Translations under genes and position numbers: made by a program
Shown here: positions 1 to 9,232 of the stretch, piece after piece
Position numbering within the stretch: the stretch's first letter is position 1
How the letters are laid out: the number at the start of each line of letters is the position of its first letter
Notes under the pieces: generated by a model
What the model was told of the DNA's origin: nothing
Seen by the model: only the letters and a program-made list of their open reading frames with translations
Databases searched by the model: none
DNA from: Mucilaginibacter phenanthrenivorans
GTDB taxonomy: Bacteria; Bacteroidota; Bacteroidia; Sphingobacteriales; Sphingobacteriaceae
Assembly (NCBI RefSeq): GCF_024721155.1
Contig: NZ_JAHVAP010000002.1
Span: 186,001-250,000, forward strand
Direction of reading: 5' to 3'
DNA length: 64,000 bases

Positions 1-585
1 GTAGCTGCCGAAGACGTTTATAAGTTTTTACTGCGCAAGTTTGGCGAAAAGGAAGTAAAGGTATTACATGCAAATAAGGGGCAAAACACCCGTATCAATG
101 CTATCAACGCTTTTAAGGCTGACGAAGTAAAGATCCTTGTGGCAACAGATGTGGCATCGCGGGGTATTGACGTGAGCGATGTTAGCCACGTAATAAATTT
201 TGATGTACCGGTTGTGATTGAGGATTATGTGCACAGGATAGGAAGAACCGGCAGAGCGTATCAATCGGGCGAGGCCATTACATTTTGCGGTCCGGCTGAA
301 GAATATTACCTGCGTAAGATTGAAAAGCTGATCAAACAAAGCATCCCCGTTTCATCTATTCCCGATGATGTGTTTATTGAAGAAACACCTTACGACGAGA
401 AACAGGACCAGGCCAGGGAGATAGATATGCAGAAGCGGAAGGACGATCCCGACTTTAAAGGCGCCTTTCACGAAAAGAAAACCCTGAATCAGCATAAGAA
501 ATTTGAAGCTGCCAAAGCGAAAGCAACCGGCAAGCCAAATCTGAAAAGAACCAAATCGCCAAAATCATACAGGAAGAAACATTAA
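1..585 (+). CDS. DEAD-box RNA helicase, C-terminal part (5' truncated by window edge)
   Basis: Frame 1 is open from the first base and ends in TAA at 583-585, so the gene begins outside the window. What is visible is the RecA2 (Helicase_C) lobe of an ATP-dependent RNA helicase: motif V reads VATDVASRGID and motif VI reads HRIGRTGRA with the arginine finger. A basic, lysine-rich tail of about 60 residues follows (KKTLNQHKKF to the C-terminal KSYRKKH), as in RhlE-type bacterial helicases, where it binds RNA. Expected role is RNA unwinding in ribosome assembly, decay or cold adaptation in the cytoplasm. A second, degenerate homologue lies at 60981-62291. Family assignment is firm; the exact paralogue is not resolvable without the N-terminus. 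Confidence 0.93.
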   Translation, partial: VAAEDVYKFLLRKFGEKEVKVLHANKGQNTRINAINAFKADEVKILVATDVASRGIDVSDVSHVINFDVPVVIEDYVHRIGRTGRAYQSGEAITFCGPAEEYYLRKIEKLIKQSIPVSSIPDDVFIEETPYDEKQDQAREIDMQKRKDDPDFKGAFHEKKTLNQHKKFEAAKAKATGKPNLKRTKSPKSYRKKH

Positions 586-592
586 TACAAAC

Positions 593-859
593 ATGAAACT
601 TAGGATTACCCCCCTGAATTTTGCCAGCGCATTCTTTTTAGTTGCTGCCGTTTACAGTTGGATTTACGGTGTGCAAATTTCAGGCACCCATTTTAAAACC
701 ATGACGACGGCAGTTGGTTGGATCTTTATCCTGTTTGCAGTTGTAGTGTCATTTATGGATTTAATGTTCCGTAATTTCTTCCCCGAAACTAAAAAAATAT
801 GGATTGTAGAGTTAAGCTTTATAACTTTGGCGGCTATATTATTTTTACTTGTTAAATAA
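593..859 (+). CDS. Small membrane protein, hypothetical
   Basis: This 88-residue protein starts at an ATG 7 bases after the helicase stop and 7 bases before gldC, so it is probably co-transcribed with both. It has three hydrophobic stretches (about residues 9-27, 38-58 and 70-86) and a short polar loop with RNFFPETKK, so it should be an inner-membrane protein with three helices. I do not recognise a family. Its reality rests on tight spacing, membrane-protein composition and the absence of a competing frame. Confidence 0.7.
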   Translation: MKLRITPLNFASAFFLVAAVYSWIYGVQISGTHFKTMTTAVGWIFILFAVVVSFMDLMFRNFFPETKKIWIVELSFITLAAILFLLVK

Positions 860-866
860 CCATTAG

Positions 867-1199
867 ATGAAGACTGCTGAAATAAAGCTTACGATACAAC
901 TTGACGATGACAATGTTCCCGAAAATATTATGTGGGAATCAACAGATGCACAAAATAAAGAGGCGTTGCCCGTTAAATCAATGATGCTGGCCCTTTGGGA
1001 TCAAAACTATAAAAACACACTGCGTATTGACCTTTGGACAAAGGATATGCCCGTAGATGAAATGAAGCGGTTCTTTTACGAAACCCTGCAAACTATGGGT
1101 GATAGCTTTTTACGCGCAACCGGCGAAACCAACATTGTAGAGGACCTGCGCGATTATTGTGCCCACTTTGCTGAAAAAATGGAAATTAGTCAAAAATAG
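867..1199 (+). CDS. gldC: Gliding motility-associated protein GldC
   Basis: The 110-residue protein has the GldC signature: an N-terminal KLTIQLDDDNVPENIMW strand, then LWDQNYKNTLRIDLWTKDMP and VDEMKRFFYETLQTMGDSF, and a C-terminal helix near AHFAEKMEI. Its length matches the family. GldC is a small soluble protein; in Flavobacterium johnsoniae it pairs with the lipoprotein GldB, and loss weakens gliding. It has no signal peptide, so it acts in the cytoplasm. No gldB is visible next to it. It is sandwiched between small membrane-protein genes in one operon; the start is the ATG 7 bases after the previous stop. Confidence 0.88.
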   Translation: MKTAEIKLTIQLDDDNVPENIMWESTDAQNKEALPVKSMMLALWDQNYKNTLRIDLWTKDMPVDEMKRFFYETLQTMGDSFLRATGETNIVEDLRDYCAHFAEKMEISQK

Positions 1200-1201
1200 A
1201 A

Positions 1202-1636
1202 ATGCGCCTCAATACCTTATTCTCATTAACCGGTTTTATTATCCTGGTTGCCGGTACCTGGTGCCCGGTTTTACATCCAATTATTGGAAATTGGGACGTT
1301 TATGATGGTAACAAACCATATGGCATCACTATATTACTTGTAGCCTTGATTGGTATTATCGGTTCCGTATTTAGCCAGGTGAAAATTACCCGCTTTGCAG
1401 CCTGGGCATCCCTGTTCCTGGTTGTTGTATTTTACCTGCTTGCTTTGTTAAAAGTTCATACCTCTTTTAATTTCATCCCGTTCAGATCGGTAGCTGAATA
1501 TTTGAGTGGGAAAATAAGATTCAAATGGGGCTGGTATTTATTGTTCGGCGGGCCTTTATTGGCCATTGCAGGTGTGCTTTTTAGCAGACGACCGGCATTC
1601 ACAAATAATATTGAGGCCGCCGCAAAACAAAATTAG
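1202..1636 (+). CDS. Four-helix membrane protein, hypothetical
   Basis: The ATG lies two bases after the gldC stop, indicating translational coupling. The 144-residue product has about four hydrophobic segments (residues 5-25, 38-58, 63-83 and 110-127) with short loops, including the polar loop CPVLHPIIGNWDVYDGNKPYG between the first two. This resembles uncharacterised Bacteroidota membrane proteins; I do not know a function. The gene closes the operon: a 97-base AT-rich gap follows before the hybrid kinase gene. Confidence 0.7.
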   Translation: MRLNTLFSLTGFIILVAGTWCPVLHPIIGNWDVYDGNKPYGITILLVALIGIIGSVFSQVKITRFAAWASLFLVVVFYLLALLKVHTSFNFIPFRSVAEYLSGKIRFKWGWYLLFGGPLLAIAGVLFSRRPAFTNNIEAAAKQN

Positions 1637-1733
1637 CAGCTTATTGTAATAATGTCTTACAATTGCTTGCTAATCAAATAAGTATATTAAAAATAAAATT
1701 TTAACATATTTGTATCTCTAAAAAACAGTCTGC

Positions 1734-4700
1734 ATGTTAAACTTTTCTTTCCGCCAGCAGGTATTTGCCGGTTTTGCTGTGTCAGTAATTTTGGTGTTAT
1801 TAGTTGGAACCTTATCATACAAAAGTATTAACCAGCTTGAGGGTGACTCGAACATGGTTGAGCATACCCAAAAGGTGATAAAAACCTCAACAGACCTGTT
1901 ACAATTAATGATTGATGCTGAAACCGGTATGCGCGGATTTATCGCTACAAATAAGCCTTCATTCCTTGATCCGTATAATGCAGCGCTGCCTAGTATCAAG
2001 AGCGATATTGAGACGTTGAAGGATATGGTGACTGATAATCTGCTGCAGGTTAGAAGAGTAGATTCATTACAGACGCTTATCAATGCTCAATTAAACATCT
2101 TGAAAACCAATATCGAGGTACGTCCTGTTCAGGGGCTCGATTATATGGTAAACAACAACATGCTCAGCAATGGCAAGAGCAATATGGACGAGATCAGGAT
2201 GCTGGTGAGCCACATGCGCGAAACAGAAAACTGGCTGTTGACAGCCCGTAAGGCAAGCTCGCAAGCTGCGTCAAAAAAGGCTGTTGATACCATAGTAGTA
2301 GGCTCTGTAGTGTTCCTGGTAATCATCGTTGTGCTGTTCTTTTATATCCAGCAAACATTTGAGCGGCAAAGAAAAATTGAGGCTCAAATAACCGTTGCCA
2401 ATATTGAGCTTGAAAAAGTGCTCGGTGAAAACAAAGTGCAAAATTGGTTGCTGACAGGTACCGGCTCAATTAACGACCGGATGCAGGGCCAGCAAAGTGA
2501 AAGGGAACTGGCGGGCAACATCCTCACAGAGATCTGTAATTATACCAGGGCATTAACAGGTACCTTTTATTTGTTTAACGAAGATCAGCAAACGCTTGAG
2601 CTCTATGCGTCTTACGCTTTTAATAACCCTGATGCCTTAAAACGAACGGTAAAGGTCTCGGAGGGCTGGCTGGGCCAGGTTGCAAAGGATGAAAAGGCCG
2701 CTATTGTAAAAGGCAAGCTAAATGACAAGCTGGAACTGGGATCATCCTTAATTCACCAGGAGATAATAGAAAGCTTAATAGTGCCCTTCTTTTTTGACAA
2801 AGCATTGAAAGGGGTTATTGAAATTGCCTTCAACAATGAAATCGATAATAACAGTAACGATTATATTTTAGCTGTAGCTGACGATATCGGCATAGCCATC
2901 AATACGGCCCAGGCCAGGACCATAATGCACGAGTTGTTATCGCAGGTACAACAGCAAGCAGAAGAACTGGAAGCACAGCAGGAGGAAATGCGCGTTACCA
3001 ACGAGGAGTTGCTCAGCAAAACTGAAATGTTGCAGGCTTCTGAAGAGGAGATGCGTGTACAACAAGAAGAACTGCGCGCAACAAATGCCGAACTTGAAGA
3101 AAAGGCAAGTCTGCTTGAAGAGAAGAACCAGGCTATTGAGGAAGCGCGTAATGCTATTAATGTAAAAGTAAAAGAGTTGGAGACCACCGGTAAATATAAA
3201 TCGGAGTTTTTGGCAAATATGAGTCATGAGTTGCGCACGCCTTTAAACAGTATATTGGTATTGGCCCGTATCCTGAAGGATAATAAGCCGCTTAACCTTT
3301 CGGAAGACCAGGTGAAATATGCCAGCGTAATATTCAATGCTGGTAATGACCTGCTTACCCTGATAAATGATATTCTCGACCTGTCGAAGATTGAATCAGG
3401 TAAGCTGGAAATGCAGAATGACAATATTAAAGTTGCCGATATTTTACACGACATGAAAATGTTGTTTGCAGAAGTGGCTGCCAACAAAAAGATAAAATAC
3501 AGCATATTGACTAGCAAAGAACTTCCAAAAAATATCTTCACAGATAAAGTACGGGTTGAACAAGTATTAAAGAACCTGCTGTCGAATGCATTTAAATTCA
3601 CACCTGAAAACGGTACAATTGAATTAAATGTAGTTCCGGGCGAAGAAGCGAAAACTGTAAGCTTCAAAATAAAGGATTCTGGTATTGGGATCCCCCATGA
3701 TAAGCAAAGGATCATATTCGAGGCATTTCAACAAGCTGATGGTTCAACCAGCCGCAGGTTTGGTGGCACGGGCCTGGGCCTTTCAATAAGTCGTGAATTG
3801 GTTACCCTGCTTGGCGGCAGCATCACCTTAACAAGTGAGCCCGGCGTAGGAAGCGAGTTTACATTAACTATTCCAATAACGGCAACTGTTGTCACAGTGA
3901 AAGAGGAAACCCCGCCTACAGTTGAAACGTTTGCGCCGGAAAAGCAATTTTTGAAGCCGGCAGTTCAGGTTAAAAAGGAAGCAGGCCGGGAACCTCTCGT
4001 CGTGATTGTTGAAGACGATAAAAATTTTGCAGATATACTGCATGACTACGCCCGCGACCATGGTTATAAATCAGTTATGGTTTATGAGGGCACAAACGCT
4101 GTTGAAACCATAAGCGAACAACAGCCTGATGCCGTGATACTTGACATTATGCTGCCGGGCAAGGATGGTTGGCAGATCTTGAAAGAGTTAAAGCAAAATG
4201 AGCGTACTATGCACATTCCGGTGCACATGATGTCGGCAGGTGAGGCTGCAGCAAATCGGGTACGCCGCGAGGGCGCTATCAGTTTCCTTAAAAAGCCTAT
4301 TGATACCAACACGCTTGATAAGCTTTTTGCAGACATAATGCAGCAAAGCGGCACTAAGTTTACGCAGATCCTGCTGGTTGAAGATAATAAAACACAAAGC
4401 CAGGCGCTGAACGATATGTTGCAAAGCCAGGGTATAACAGTCGACCAGGCCTTTGACGGTGAATCAGCATTCAGGATGCTTCATGAAAAGGAATACCAGT
4501 GCATGATCCTTGATCTTAACCTGCCGGATATTTCAGGCCTAGACTTTTTGGATAAGATAAAGGTAATTGAAAGATTTAAGGCGCTGCCGGTAATTATCAA
4601 TACGGCTATGGAGTTGGATAAGACCTCGGTTAACAGGCTGATGCAATATGCCAATGCCATGGTTGTGAAAACCACAAAATCTGCCGATAGACTGATTGAT

Positions 4701-5174
4701 GAGGTGAATTTGTTTTTAAATAAGGTTAGGGAACTTGGTGAACAAGCCGATGTTAGTGCTATACAGAAACCGAAGACCGTATCATTGGGCAAGGATGTTA
4801 TAAAAGGCAAAAAGGTATTAATTGTTGACGATGACATGCGCAATATTTTTGCGTTAAGCAGCGCCCTGCAAGGCTACGATATGGTTGTGGAAGTCGCCAA
4901 TGACGGACGGGAAGCTATAGATAAGCTGGAAGCAGCTACTGATATAGATATGGTGCTGATGGATATTATGATGCCGGTAATGGACGGCTACGAAGCTACA
5001 AAATATATAAGAACTCAAAACAAATGGGCCAAATTGCCTGTAATAGCCTTAACAGCAAAAGCAATGATGGACGACCGCGAGAAGTGCATAGCCGCGGGCG
5101 CCAACGATTATATTACAAAACCGGTTGATATGGACAGGTTGGTATCACTAATGCAGCTTTGGCTGGGGAGCTGA
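1734..5174 (+). CDS. Hybrid sensor histidine kinase, CHASE3-GAF-HisKA-HATPase-REC-REC-REC
   Basis: At 1146 residues this is a multi-relay kinase. A membrane helix (about 9-29) precedes a periplasmic CHASE3 domain (about 35-180, core DAETGMRGFIATNKPSF), then a second helix (about 185-205). A cytoplasmic GAF domain (about 255-395) and a long Glu-rich coiled coil (about 395-485) lead into HisKA, where the phospho-acceptor is His498 in MSHELRTP. The HATPase domain shows NLLSNAFKF, DSGIGIP and GGTGLGLS. Three receiver domains follow with acceptor Asp804 (LDIMLPG), Asp927 (LDLNLPD) and Asp1077 (MDIMMPV). The first gene of an operon with CheR, CheB and a second hybrid kinase, it likely integrates an envelope signal and phosphorylates several outputs. 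The ligand is unknown. Confidence 0.92.
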   Translation: MLNFSFRQQVFAGFAVSVILVLLVGTLSYKSINQLEGDSNMVEHTQKVIKTSTDLLQLMIDAETGMRGFIATNKPSFLDPYNAALPSIKSDIETLKDMVTDNLLQVRRVDSLQTLINAQLNILKTNIEVRPVQGLDYMVNNNMLSNGKSNMDEIRMLVSHMRETENWLLTARKASSQAASKKAVDTIVVGSVVFLVIIVVLFFYIQQTFERQRKIEAQITVANIELEKVLGENKVQNWLLTGTGSINDRMQGQQSERELAGNILTEICNYTRALTGTFYLFNEDQQTLELYASYAFNNPDALKRTVKVSEGWLGQVAKDEKAAIVKGKLNDKLELGSSLIHQEIIESLIVPFFFDKALKGVIEIAFNNEIDNNSNDYILAVADDIGIAINTAQARTIMHELLSQVQQQAEELEAQQEEMRVTNEELLSKTEMLQASEEEMRVQQEELRATNAELEEKASLLEEKNQAIEEARNAINVKVKELETTGKYKSEFLANMSHELRTPLNSILVLARILKDNKPLNLSEDQVKYASVIFNAGNDLLTLINDILDLSKIESGKLEMQNDNIKVADILHDMKMLFAEVAANKKIKYSILTSKELPKNIFTDKVRVEQVLKNLLSNAFKFTPENGTIELNVVPGEEAKTVSFKIKDSGIGIPHDKQRIIFEAFQQADGSTSRRFGGTGLGLSISRELVTLLGGSITLTSEPGVGSEFTLTIPITATVVTVKEETPPTVETFAPEKQFLKPAVQVKKEAGREPLVVIVEDDKNFADILHDYARDHGYKSVMVYEGTNAVETISEQQPDAVILDIMLPGKDGWQILKELKQNERTMHIPVHMMSAGEAAANRVRREGAISFLKKPIDTNTLDKLFADIMQQSGTKFTQILLVEDNKTQSQALNDMLQSQGITVDQAFDGESAFRMLHEKEYQCMILDLNLPDISGLDFLDKIKVIERFKALPVIINTAMELDKTSVNRLMQYANAMVVKTTKSADRLIDEVNLFLNKVRELGEQADVSAIQKPKTVSLGKDVIKGKKVLIVDDDMRNIFALSSALQGYDMVVEVANDGREAIDKLEAATDIDMVLMDIMMPVMDGYEATKYIRTQNKWAKLPVIALTAKAMMDDREKCIAAGANDYITKPVDMDRLVSLMQLWLGS

Positions 5175-5176
5175 GT

Positions 5177-6007
5177 ATGAGTGGTTTTTCGCAAAGTTTA
5201 GCTACAGAACAGGTTACGGAGCTTATTGATCTCGTAAAGAAGGTTCATGGCTTTGATTTTTCTGATTATTCAAAGGCATCATTAAAAAGGAGGCTGAGCA
5301 GGATAATGATGGTCAAAAAGCTTTCCTTTTATGATCTGAAGCATGCATTGTTAAACAGCCCCGATTTTTTCCAGGACTTTTTAGAGGAGATAACGGTTAA
5401 CGTTACCGAGATGTTCCGCGATCCGTCCTTTTACAAAGCTCTTAATACGCAGGTAGTTCCTTATCTTTCAACTTATCAGCACATAAAAATGTGGTCTGCG
5501 GGATGCTCGTCGGGCGAGGAGGTTTACTCATTGGCAATTTTAATGGAGCAGGCAGGGCTTAAGGATAAATCATTTATATACGGTACCGATGTAAATACAG
5601 TGGTTTTAAAGGAAGCCCGGGTGGGCATCTACAGCTACCGGAATATAAAAAGCTACGCCGAGAACTACCAGATGGCCGGTATGAAGGGAACATTAACCGA
5701 TCATTTTACAACTCTGTATGATGCTGCTACCATTCACAGCGAATTAAAGGCCAATACCTTGTTTTCGGTGCACAACTTAATATCTGATACCGTGTTTAAT
5801 GAGTTTCAGCTGATAAGCTGCCGGAATGTGTTTATATATTTCGAAACTCAGCTACAGGACAAAATATTGGACCTTTTTTATAAAAGTTTATGCCCGCATG
5901 GCTTTTTGTGCCTGGGCAGCAAGGAAACTATCCGCTCAGAAACTTTTAAAAAGAAGTTTAAAGCCATAAATTTGAAAGAAAACATATACCAGAAAATTGG
6001 GTCTTGA
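5177..6007 (+). CDS. cheR: CheR-family protein-glutamate O-methyltransferase
   Basis: The ATG at 5177 lies two bases after the kinase stop and has GGGGAG just upstream; a TTG 18 bases earlier in frame is less likely. The 276-residue protein has the CheR all-helical N-terminal domain (YSKASLKRRLSR) and a SAM-dependent methyltransferase domain with motif I MWSAGCSSGEEVYSLA, the acidic YGTDVN and LISCRNVFIYF. CheR enzymes transfer methyl groups from SAM to glutamates of receptors. No methyl-accepting protein is encoded nearby, so the likely target is the coiled-coil region of one of the hybrid kinases (inference). The gene overlaps cheB by 11 bases. Confidence 0.9.
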   Translation: MSGFSQSLATEQVTELIDLVKKVHGFDFSDYSKASLKRRLSRIMMVKKLSFYDLKHALLNSPDFFQDFLEEITVNVTEMFRDPSFYKALNTQVVPYLSTYQHIKMWSAGCSSGEEVYSLAILMEQAGLKDKSFIYGTDVNTVVLKEARVGIYSYRNIKSYAENYQMAGMKGTLTDHFTTLYDAATIHSELKANTLFSVHNLISDTVFNEFQLISCRNVFIYFETQLQDKILDLFYKSLCPHGFLCLGSKETIRSETFKKKFKAINLKENIYQKIGS

Positions 6008-6587
6008 TAAAAACATAATTGATCGCTGGCACAGCTGTGAAATATTGCTGTTTGGAGGATCTGCAGGCTCATTTAAATTATTGTTCAACATTGTAAAATT
6101 GCTGCCGGCAACCCTTAATAAAGCAGTGATTATTGTAATGCACCGCAAAAGAAACTTTGTTAGCGAAGTCGAAAAACTGTTTGCACAAAACAGCCGTATG
6201 TCCCTTCATGAAATTGATGACAAGGACAAAATAAAACAGGGTACAATTTATATTGCGCCGGCAAACTACCACGTTTTATTTGAAGCTAGCGGAAACTTTG
6301 CTTTGGATGTTTCTGACGCGGTATGGTATTCAAAACCATCCATCGACATAACATTTGAAAGCGCTGCAGAAGCCTACGGGGATAAGTGTATGGCTATATT
6401 ATTGTCTGGCGCTAACCAGGATGGGGCGGAGGGATTGCTTAAACTACGGAACGCGGGATCGTTAACCATAGTTCAACATCCGGATGATGCAGAAATGCCC
6501 GAAATGCCCACCCAGGCGCTCAACCTTAATGCTGCAGATTACGTATTAAGGACGAGCGAAATTTTAGAACTTTTAGAAACTGACTGA
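5997..6587 (+). CDS. cheB: CheB-type methylesterase domain protein (no receiver domain)
   Basis: This is a stand-alone CheB catalytic domain of about 196 residues. The expected triad is present: Ser22 in GGSAGS, His49 in VMHRKR and Asp142 in SGANQDGAEG. The first in-frame ATG is Met48, inside the fold between the serine and the histidine, so initiation must be upstream. TTG at 5997, overlapping cheR by 11 bases, is the best choice and implies coupled translation. CheB hydrolyses glutamyl methyl esters made by CheR. Lacking a receiver domain, it cannot be controlled by phosphorylation as in E. coli; control may come from the flanking kinases (inference). Confidence 0.88.
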   Translation: MGLDKNIIDRWHSCEILLFGGSAGSFKLLFNIVKLLPATLNKAVIIVMHRKRNFVSEVEKLFAQNSRMSLHEIDDKDKIKQGTIYIAPANYHVLFEASGNFALDVSDAVWYSKPSIDITFESAAEAYGDKCMAILLSGANQDGAEGLLKLRNAGSLTIVQHPDDAEMPEMPTQALNLNAADYVLRTSEILELLETD

Positions 6588-6605
6588 TACCCCTTTTTTA
6601 TTGCG

Positions 6606-8552
6606 ATGGCCCCTGTTAACATACTGATAGTTGATGACCGTGAAGAGAATATAATTGCCTTAAGCGCCTTGCTTGAACGCGACGATATACGCCTGTTTGC
6701 TACAACATCACCTAATGAAGGCCTGAAAATTGCATGGGAAAACCAGATCTCCATTGCATTGATCGATGTGCAGATGCCTGGAATGGATGGGTTTGAATTT
6801 GTTGAAATGCTCAAATCAAACCTACGTACCAAAGATATCCTGGTGATTTTTGTAACCGCTATATCAAAGGAGACCAAATACGCTGTTAAGGGTTTTGATG
6901 CCGGGGCGATAGATTACCTATATAAACCCCTTGATCCGGCTATTACCCAGGCGAAGGTTGATGCCTTTATTCAGCTTGCCCGCTACCAGGCTGAAATAAA
7001 ACAAAAAAACGAAGAACTTCAAAACATGGCCGTTGTTGTAAAAAACTCGGCTGATATTATCTGTGCTGTCGACGCGCAAACGCTGCTGATCCAAAACATT
7101 AATCCGGCTGTTGAAAAAATAATGGGTTTTAATGCCCGCGAACTTATTGGTGCCAATATTTTAAACTTTGCCATTGATGATGAGAAGGGGCCGTTTGAAG
7201 TAAAGCTAAAGGAGATCATAAAGGATAAACAATCTTCATCTGTTTCTGAATTTAAGTTTGAAACATTTGATAACAGGATTATATGGGCCGAATGCAGGGT
7301 GGCCTATCAAAATAAAATGCTGTTTTTAAATATAAGTGATATTTCTGCACAGAAAAATTTTGAAGCCGAACTGATCAAATCAAAAGAAAACGCCGAATAT
7401 GGCAAAAAGGTTAAGGAGACTTTCCTTGCCAATATGAGCCATGAGCTGCGCACGCCTGTTAACGGTATTATTGGTTTGAGCGATCTTTTACGTAAAACGC
7501 CGCTTAACGAGCAGCAAGTTAGCATGATTGATCTGCTGGATGTATCGTCACAATCCTTATTAGGTGTAATTAACGATGTGCTCGATATATCGAAAATGGA
7601 GGCTGGTAAGTTTAAGATCGTTCGCGAGGCAAATAACCTGCATGAACTGATCAGGGCCGTTTACGGGCTGCTTAAATTTAAGGCCGACGAAAACAATATA
7701 GAATTCCTGCTTGATATTGATCCGGAGATTCCCTTGAACCTGATGGTTGATTCACTACGTTTAAACCAGATAATGATGAATTTATTAAGCAATGCTATTA
7801 AATTCACTAAAAGGGGATATGTTAAGCTGACAGTTGCTGTGGTAGGAAGAGAGGAAAACCTGATAAACCTGAAATTTTCTGTTGAGGACAGCGGCATAGG
7901 AATTCCTGAAAACAGGCTTGCCGCTATTTTTGATTCGTTTGAGCAGGCTGAGGATGACACGGCTACAAAATATGGCGGTACGGGCCTGGGCCTTGCTATT
8001 GTGAAAAAGTTGGTGGAACTAAAAGGCGGCGAACTTACAGTAAGCAGCAGCGAGGGTGAAGGGAGTACGTTCAATTTTACTAACTGGTATACAGTAGCTG
8101 ATAAGCCAAAGGAAAAGGTAGTTGTCAAAACTGAACGGTTACTGGGACAATTTGAAAATGTAAGTATTTTGGTAGCGGAAGATAACCTGGTTAACCAGTT
8201 TATGCTGGCCAAAATGCTAAAGGATTGGGACGTTTACTTTGAAATGGTTGATGACGGGCGGAAGGTGCTTGACAGGCTAAAGGCTAAGGATTTCGACCTG
8301 ATTTTGATGGACACGCACATGCCTGAGCTGAATGGCTATGAAACTGCAAAAACTATCCGCCGCGATTTTGATTCACCCAAAAGAAACGTGCCGATCATTT
8401 CTTTATCAGCTGCGGCGTTTGACCATGAACAACAGGAAGCCATTTCGGCGGGGATGAACGATTGGTTGTCAAAACCGTTTCAGCCGCATGAACTTCATGG
8501 TAAGATAAACGAATTGTTGAAACAGGCAGAGTCGGTTAAAAGTCAAGTGTAG
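6606..8552 (+). CDS. Hybrid histidine kinase / response regulator, REC-PAS-HisKA-HATPase-REC
   Basis: The 648-residue protein begins with a receiver domain (Asp54 in IDVQMPGMDG), followed by a short coiled coil and a PAS domain (about 145-255). HisKA has its acceptor at His279 in MSHELRTP; the HATPase domain shows NLLSNAIKF, DSGIGIP and GGTGLGLA. A C-terminal receiver has Asp569 in LMDTHMPELNG. There is no membrane helix, so the kinase is cytosolic and its N-terminal receiver probably takes phosphate from the upstream membrane kinase, forming a branched relay. It closes the operon 18 bases after cheB. Its 3' end overlaps the convergent ogt gene by 17 bases. Confidence 0.92.
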   Translation: MAPVNILIVDDREENIIALSALLERDDIRLFATTSPNEGLKIAWENQISIALIDVQMPGMDGFEFVEMLKSNLRTKDILVIFVTAISKETKYAVKGFDAGAIDYLYKPLDPAITQAKVDAFIQLARYQAEIKQKNEELQNMAVVVKNSADIICAVDAQTLLIQNINPAVEKIMGFNARELIGANILNFAIDDEKGPFEVKLKEIIKDKQSSSVSEFKFETFDNRIIWAECRVAYQNKMLFLNISDISAQKNFEAELIKSKENAEYGKKVKETFLANMSHELRTPVNGIIGLSDLLRKTPLNEQQVSMIDLLDVSSQSLLGVINDVLDISKMEAGKFKIVREANNLHELIRAVYGLLKFKADENNIEFLLDIDPEIPLNLMVDSLRLNQIMMNLLSNAIKFTKRGYVKLTVAVVGREENLINLKFSVEDSGIGIPENRLAAIFDSFEQAEDDTATKYGGTGLGLAIVKKLVELKGGELTVSSSEGEGSTFNFTNWYTVADKPKEKVVVKTERLLGQFENVSILVAEDNLVNQFMLAKMLKDWDVYFEMVDDGRKVLDRLKAKDFDLILMDTHMPELNGYETAKTIRRDFDSPKRNVPIISLSAAAFDHEQQEAISAGMNDWLSKPFQPHELHGKINELLKQAESVKSQV

Positions 8553-9021
8553 TTTGCCCAACGCCCATTACACGGGCCTCATGTTCCAGCAATATTTTTT
8601 TACGCCATATGCCGGCGCCAAAACCGGTGAGACTACCATCAGTGCCAATTACGCGGTGACAGGGAACAACAATCAATAAATGATTTTTACCGTTAGCAGA
8701 TGCAATAGCCCGAATGCCGAGTGGATTGTTCATAAACTTTGATTGCTGCATATAACTGATGGTTTTACCATAGCCTATTTTACACAATTGATCCCAAACC
8801 TGTTGCTGAAAGGCAGAGCCTTGTTGCTTAATTGGCAGATCAAAGACTTTTCTATCGCCCGCAAAATATTCATCCAGTTGCTGTATGGCCAATTGTAACA
8901 GAGGGGTTTCCGGCGGGGTTACCTCGTGCTCCTCGTCGAGTGCATAAATAGAGGTGATAAAGCCGTCTTCTTCTGTTATGCTGATAATACCGATAGGTGT
9001 TTTACAGTAGGCAGTTGGCAT
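8536..9021 (-). CDS. ogt: Methylated-DNA--protein-cysteine S-methyltransferase
   Basis: The 161-residue protein is a suicide DNA-repair enzyme that moves the O6-alkyl group of guanine to its own cysteine. The active-site motif VVPCHRVIG places the acceptor at Cys121, and the DNA-binding helix-turn-helix with GSAFQQQVWDQL and SYMQQSKFMNNP precedes it. The N-terminal domain is the short Ogt type without an Ada regulatory module. The gene stands alone on the minus strand; its last 17 bases overlap the 3' end of the kinase gene. Confidence 0.95.
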   Translation of the reverse strand: MPTAYCKTPIGIISITEEDGFITSIYALDEEHEVTPPETPLLQLAIQQLDEYFAGDRKVFDLPIKQQGSAFQQQVWDQLCKIGYGKTISYMQQSKFMNNPLGIRAIASANGKNHLLIVVPCHRVIGTDGSLTGFGAGIWRKKILLEHEARVMGVGQTTLDF

Positions 9022-9022
9022 T

Positions 9023-9220
9023 TGAGTTAATTAGTGAGTTGGCGAATTAGTGAATTAGCGATTGAAAAGTTGGTAGGATAAAGGTCGTAATTTTCCTCTA
9101 AAAAAGTAAAGTTCACCACCGGCACACAAATGAAGCATATCAATAATTATAATCAACAGGACAACCTTTACAACAACTCAATCAACTAATCTAACTCCAT
9201 CAACAAATCAACTAATAAAC
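9023..9220. repeat. Word-repeat inverted pair between ogt and ccmB
   Basis: The 211-base gap holds two arms built from reiterated words: gaattagtgaattagcgatt type at 9023-9064, and the complementary-sense atcaactaatctaactccat type at 9171-9220. Together they can form a loose imperfect hairpin. The middle part (9065-9170) shows nothing recognisable. The design is shared with gaps at 15604, 40981 and 42604. Confidence 0.6.
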
Positions 9221-9228
9221 TATCTTTG
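9221..9228 (+). promoter_or_regulatory. Bacteroidota -7 element for ccmB
   Basis: TATCTTTG fits the Bacteroidota primary-sigma -7 consensus TAnnTTTG. It ends only 4 bases before the ccmB ATG at 9233, so the transcript would be leaderless or nearly so if this promoter and this start are both used. No clear TTTG -33 element is seen at the right distance. Confidence 0.5.
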
Positions 9229-9232
9229 CCCC

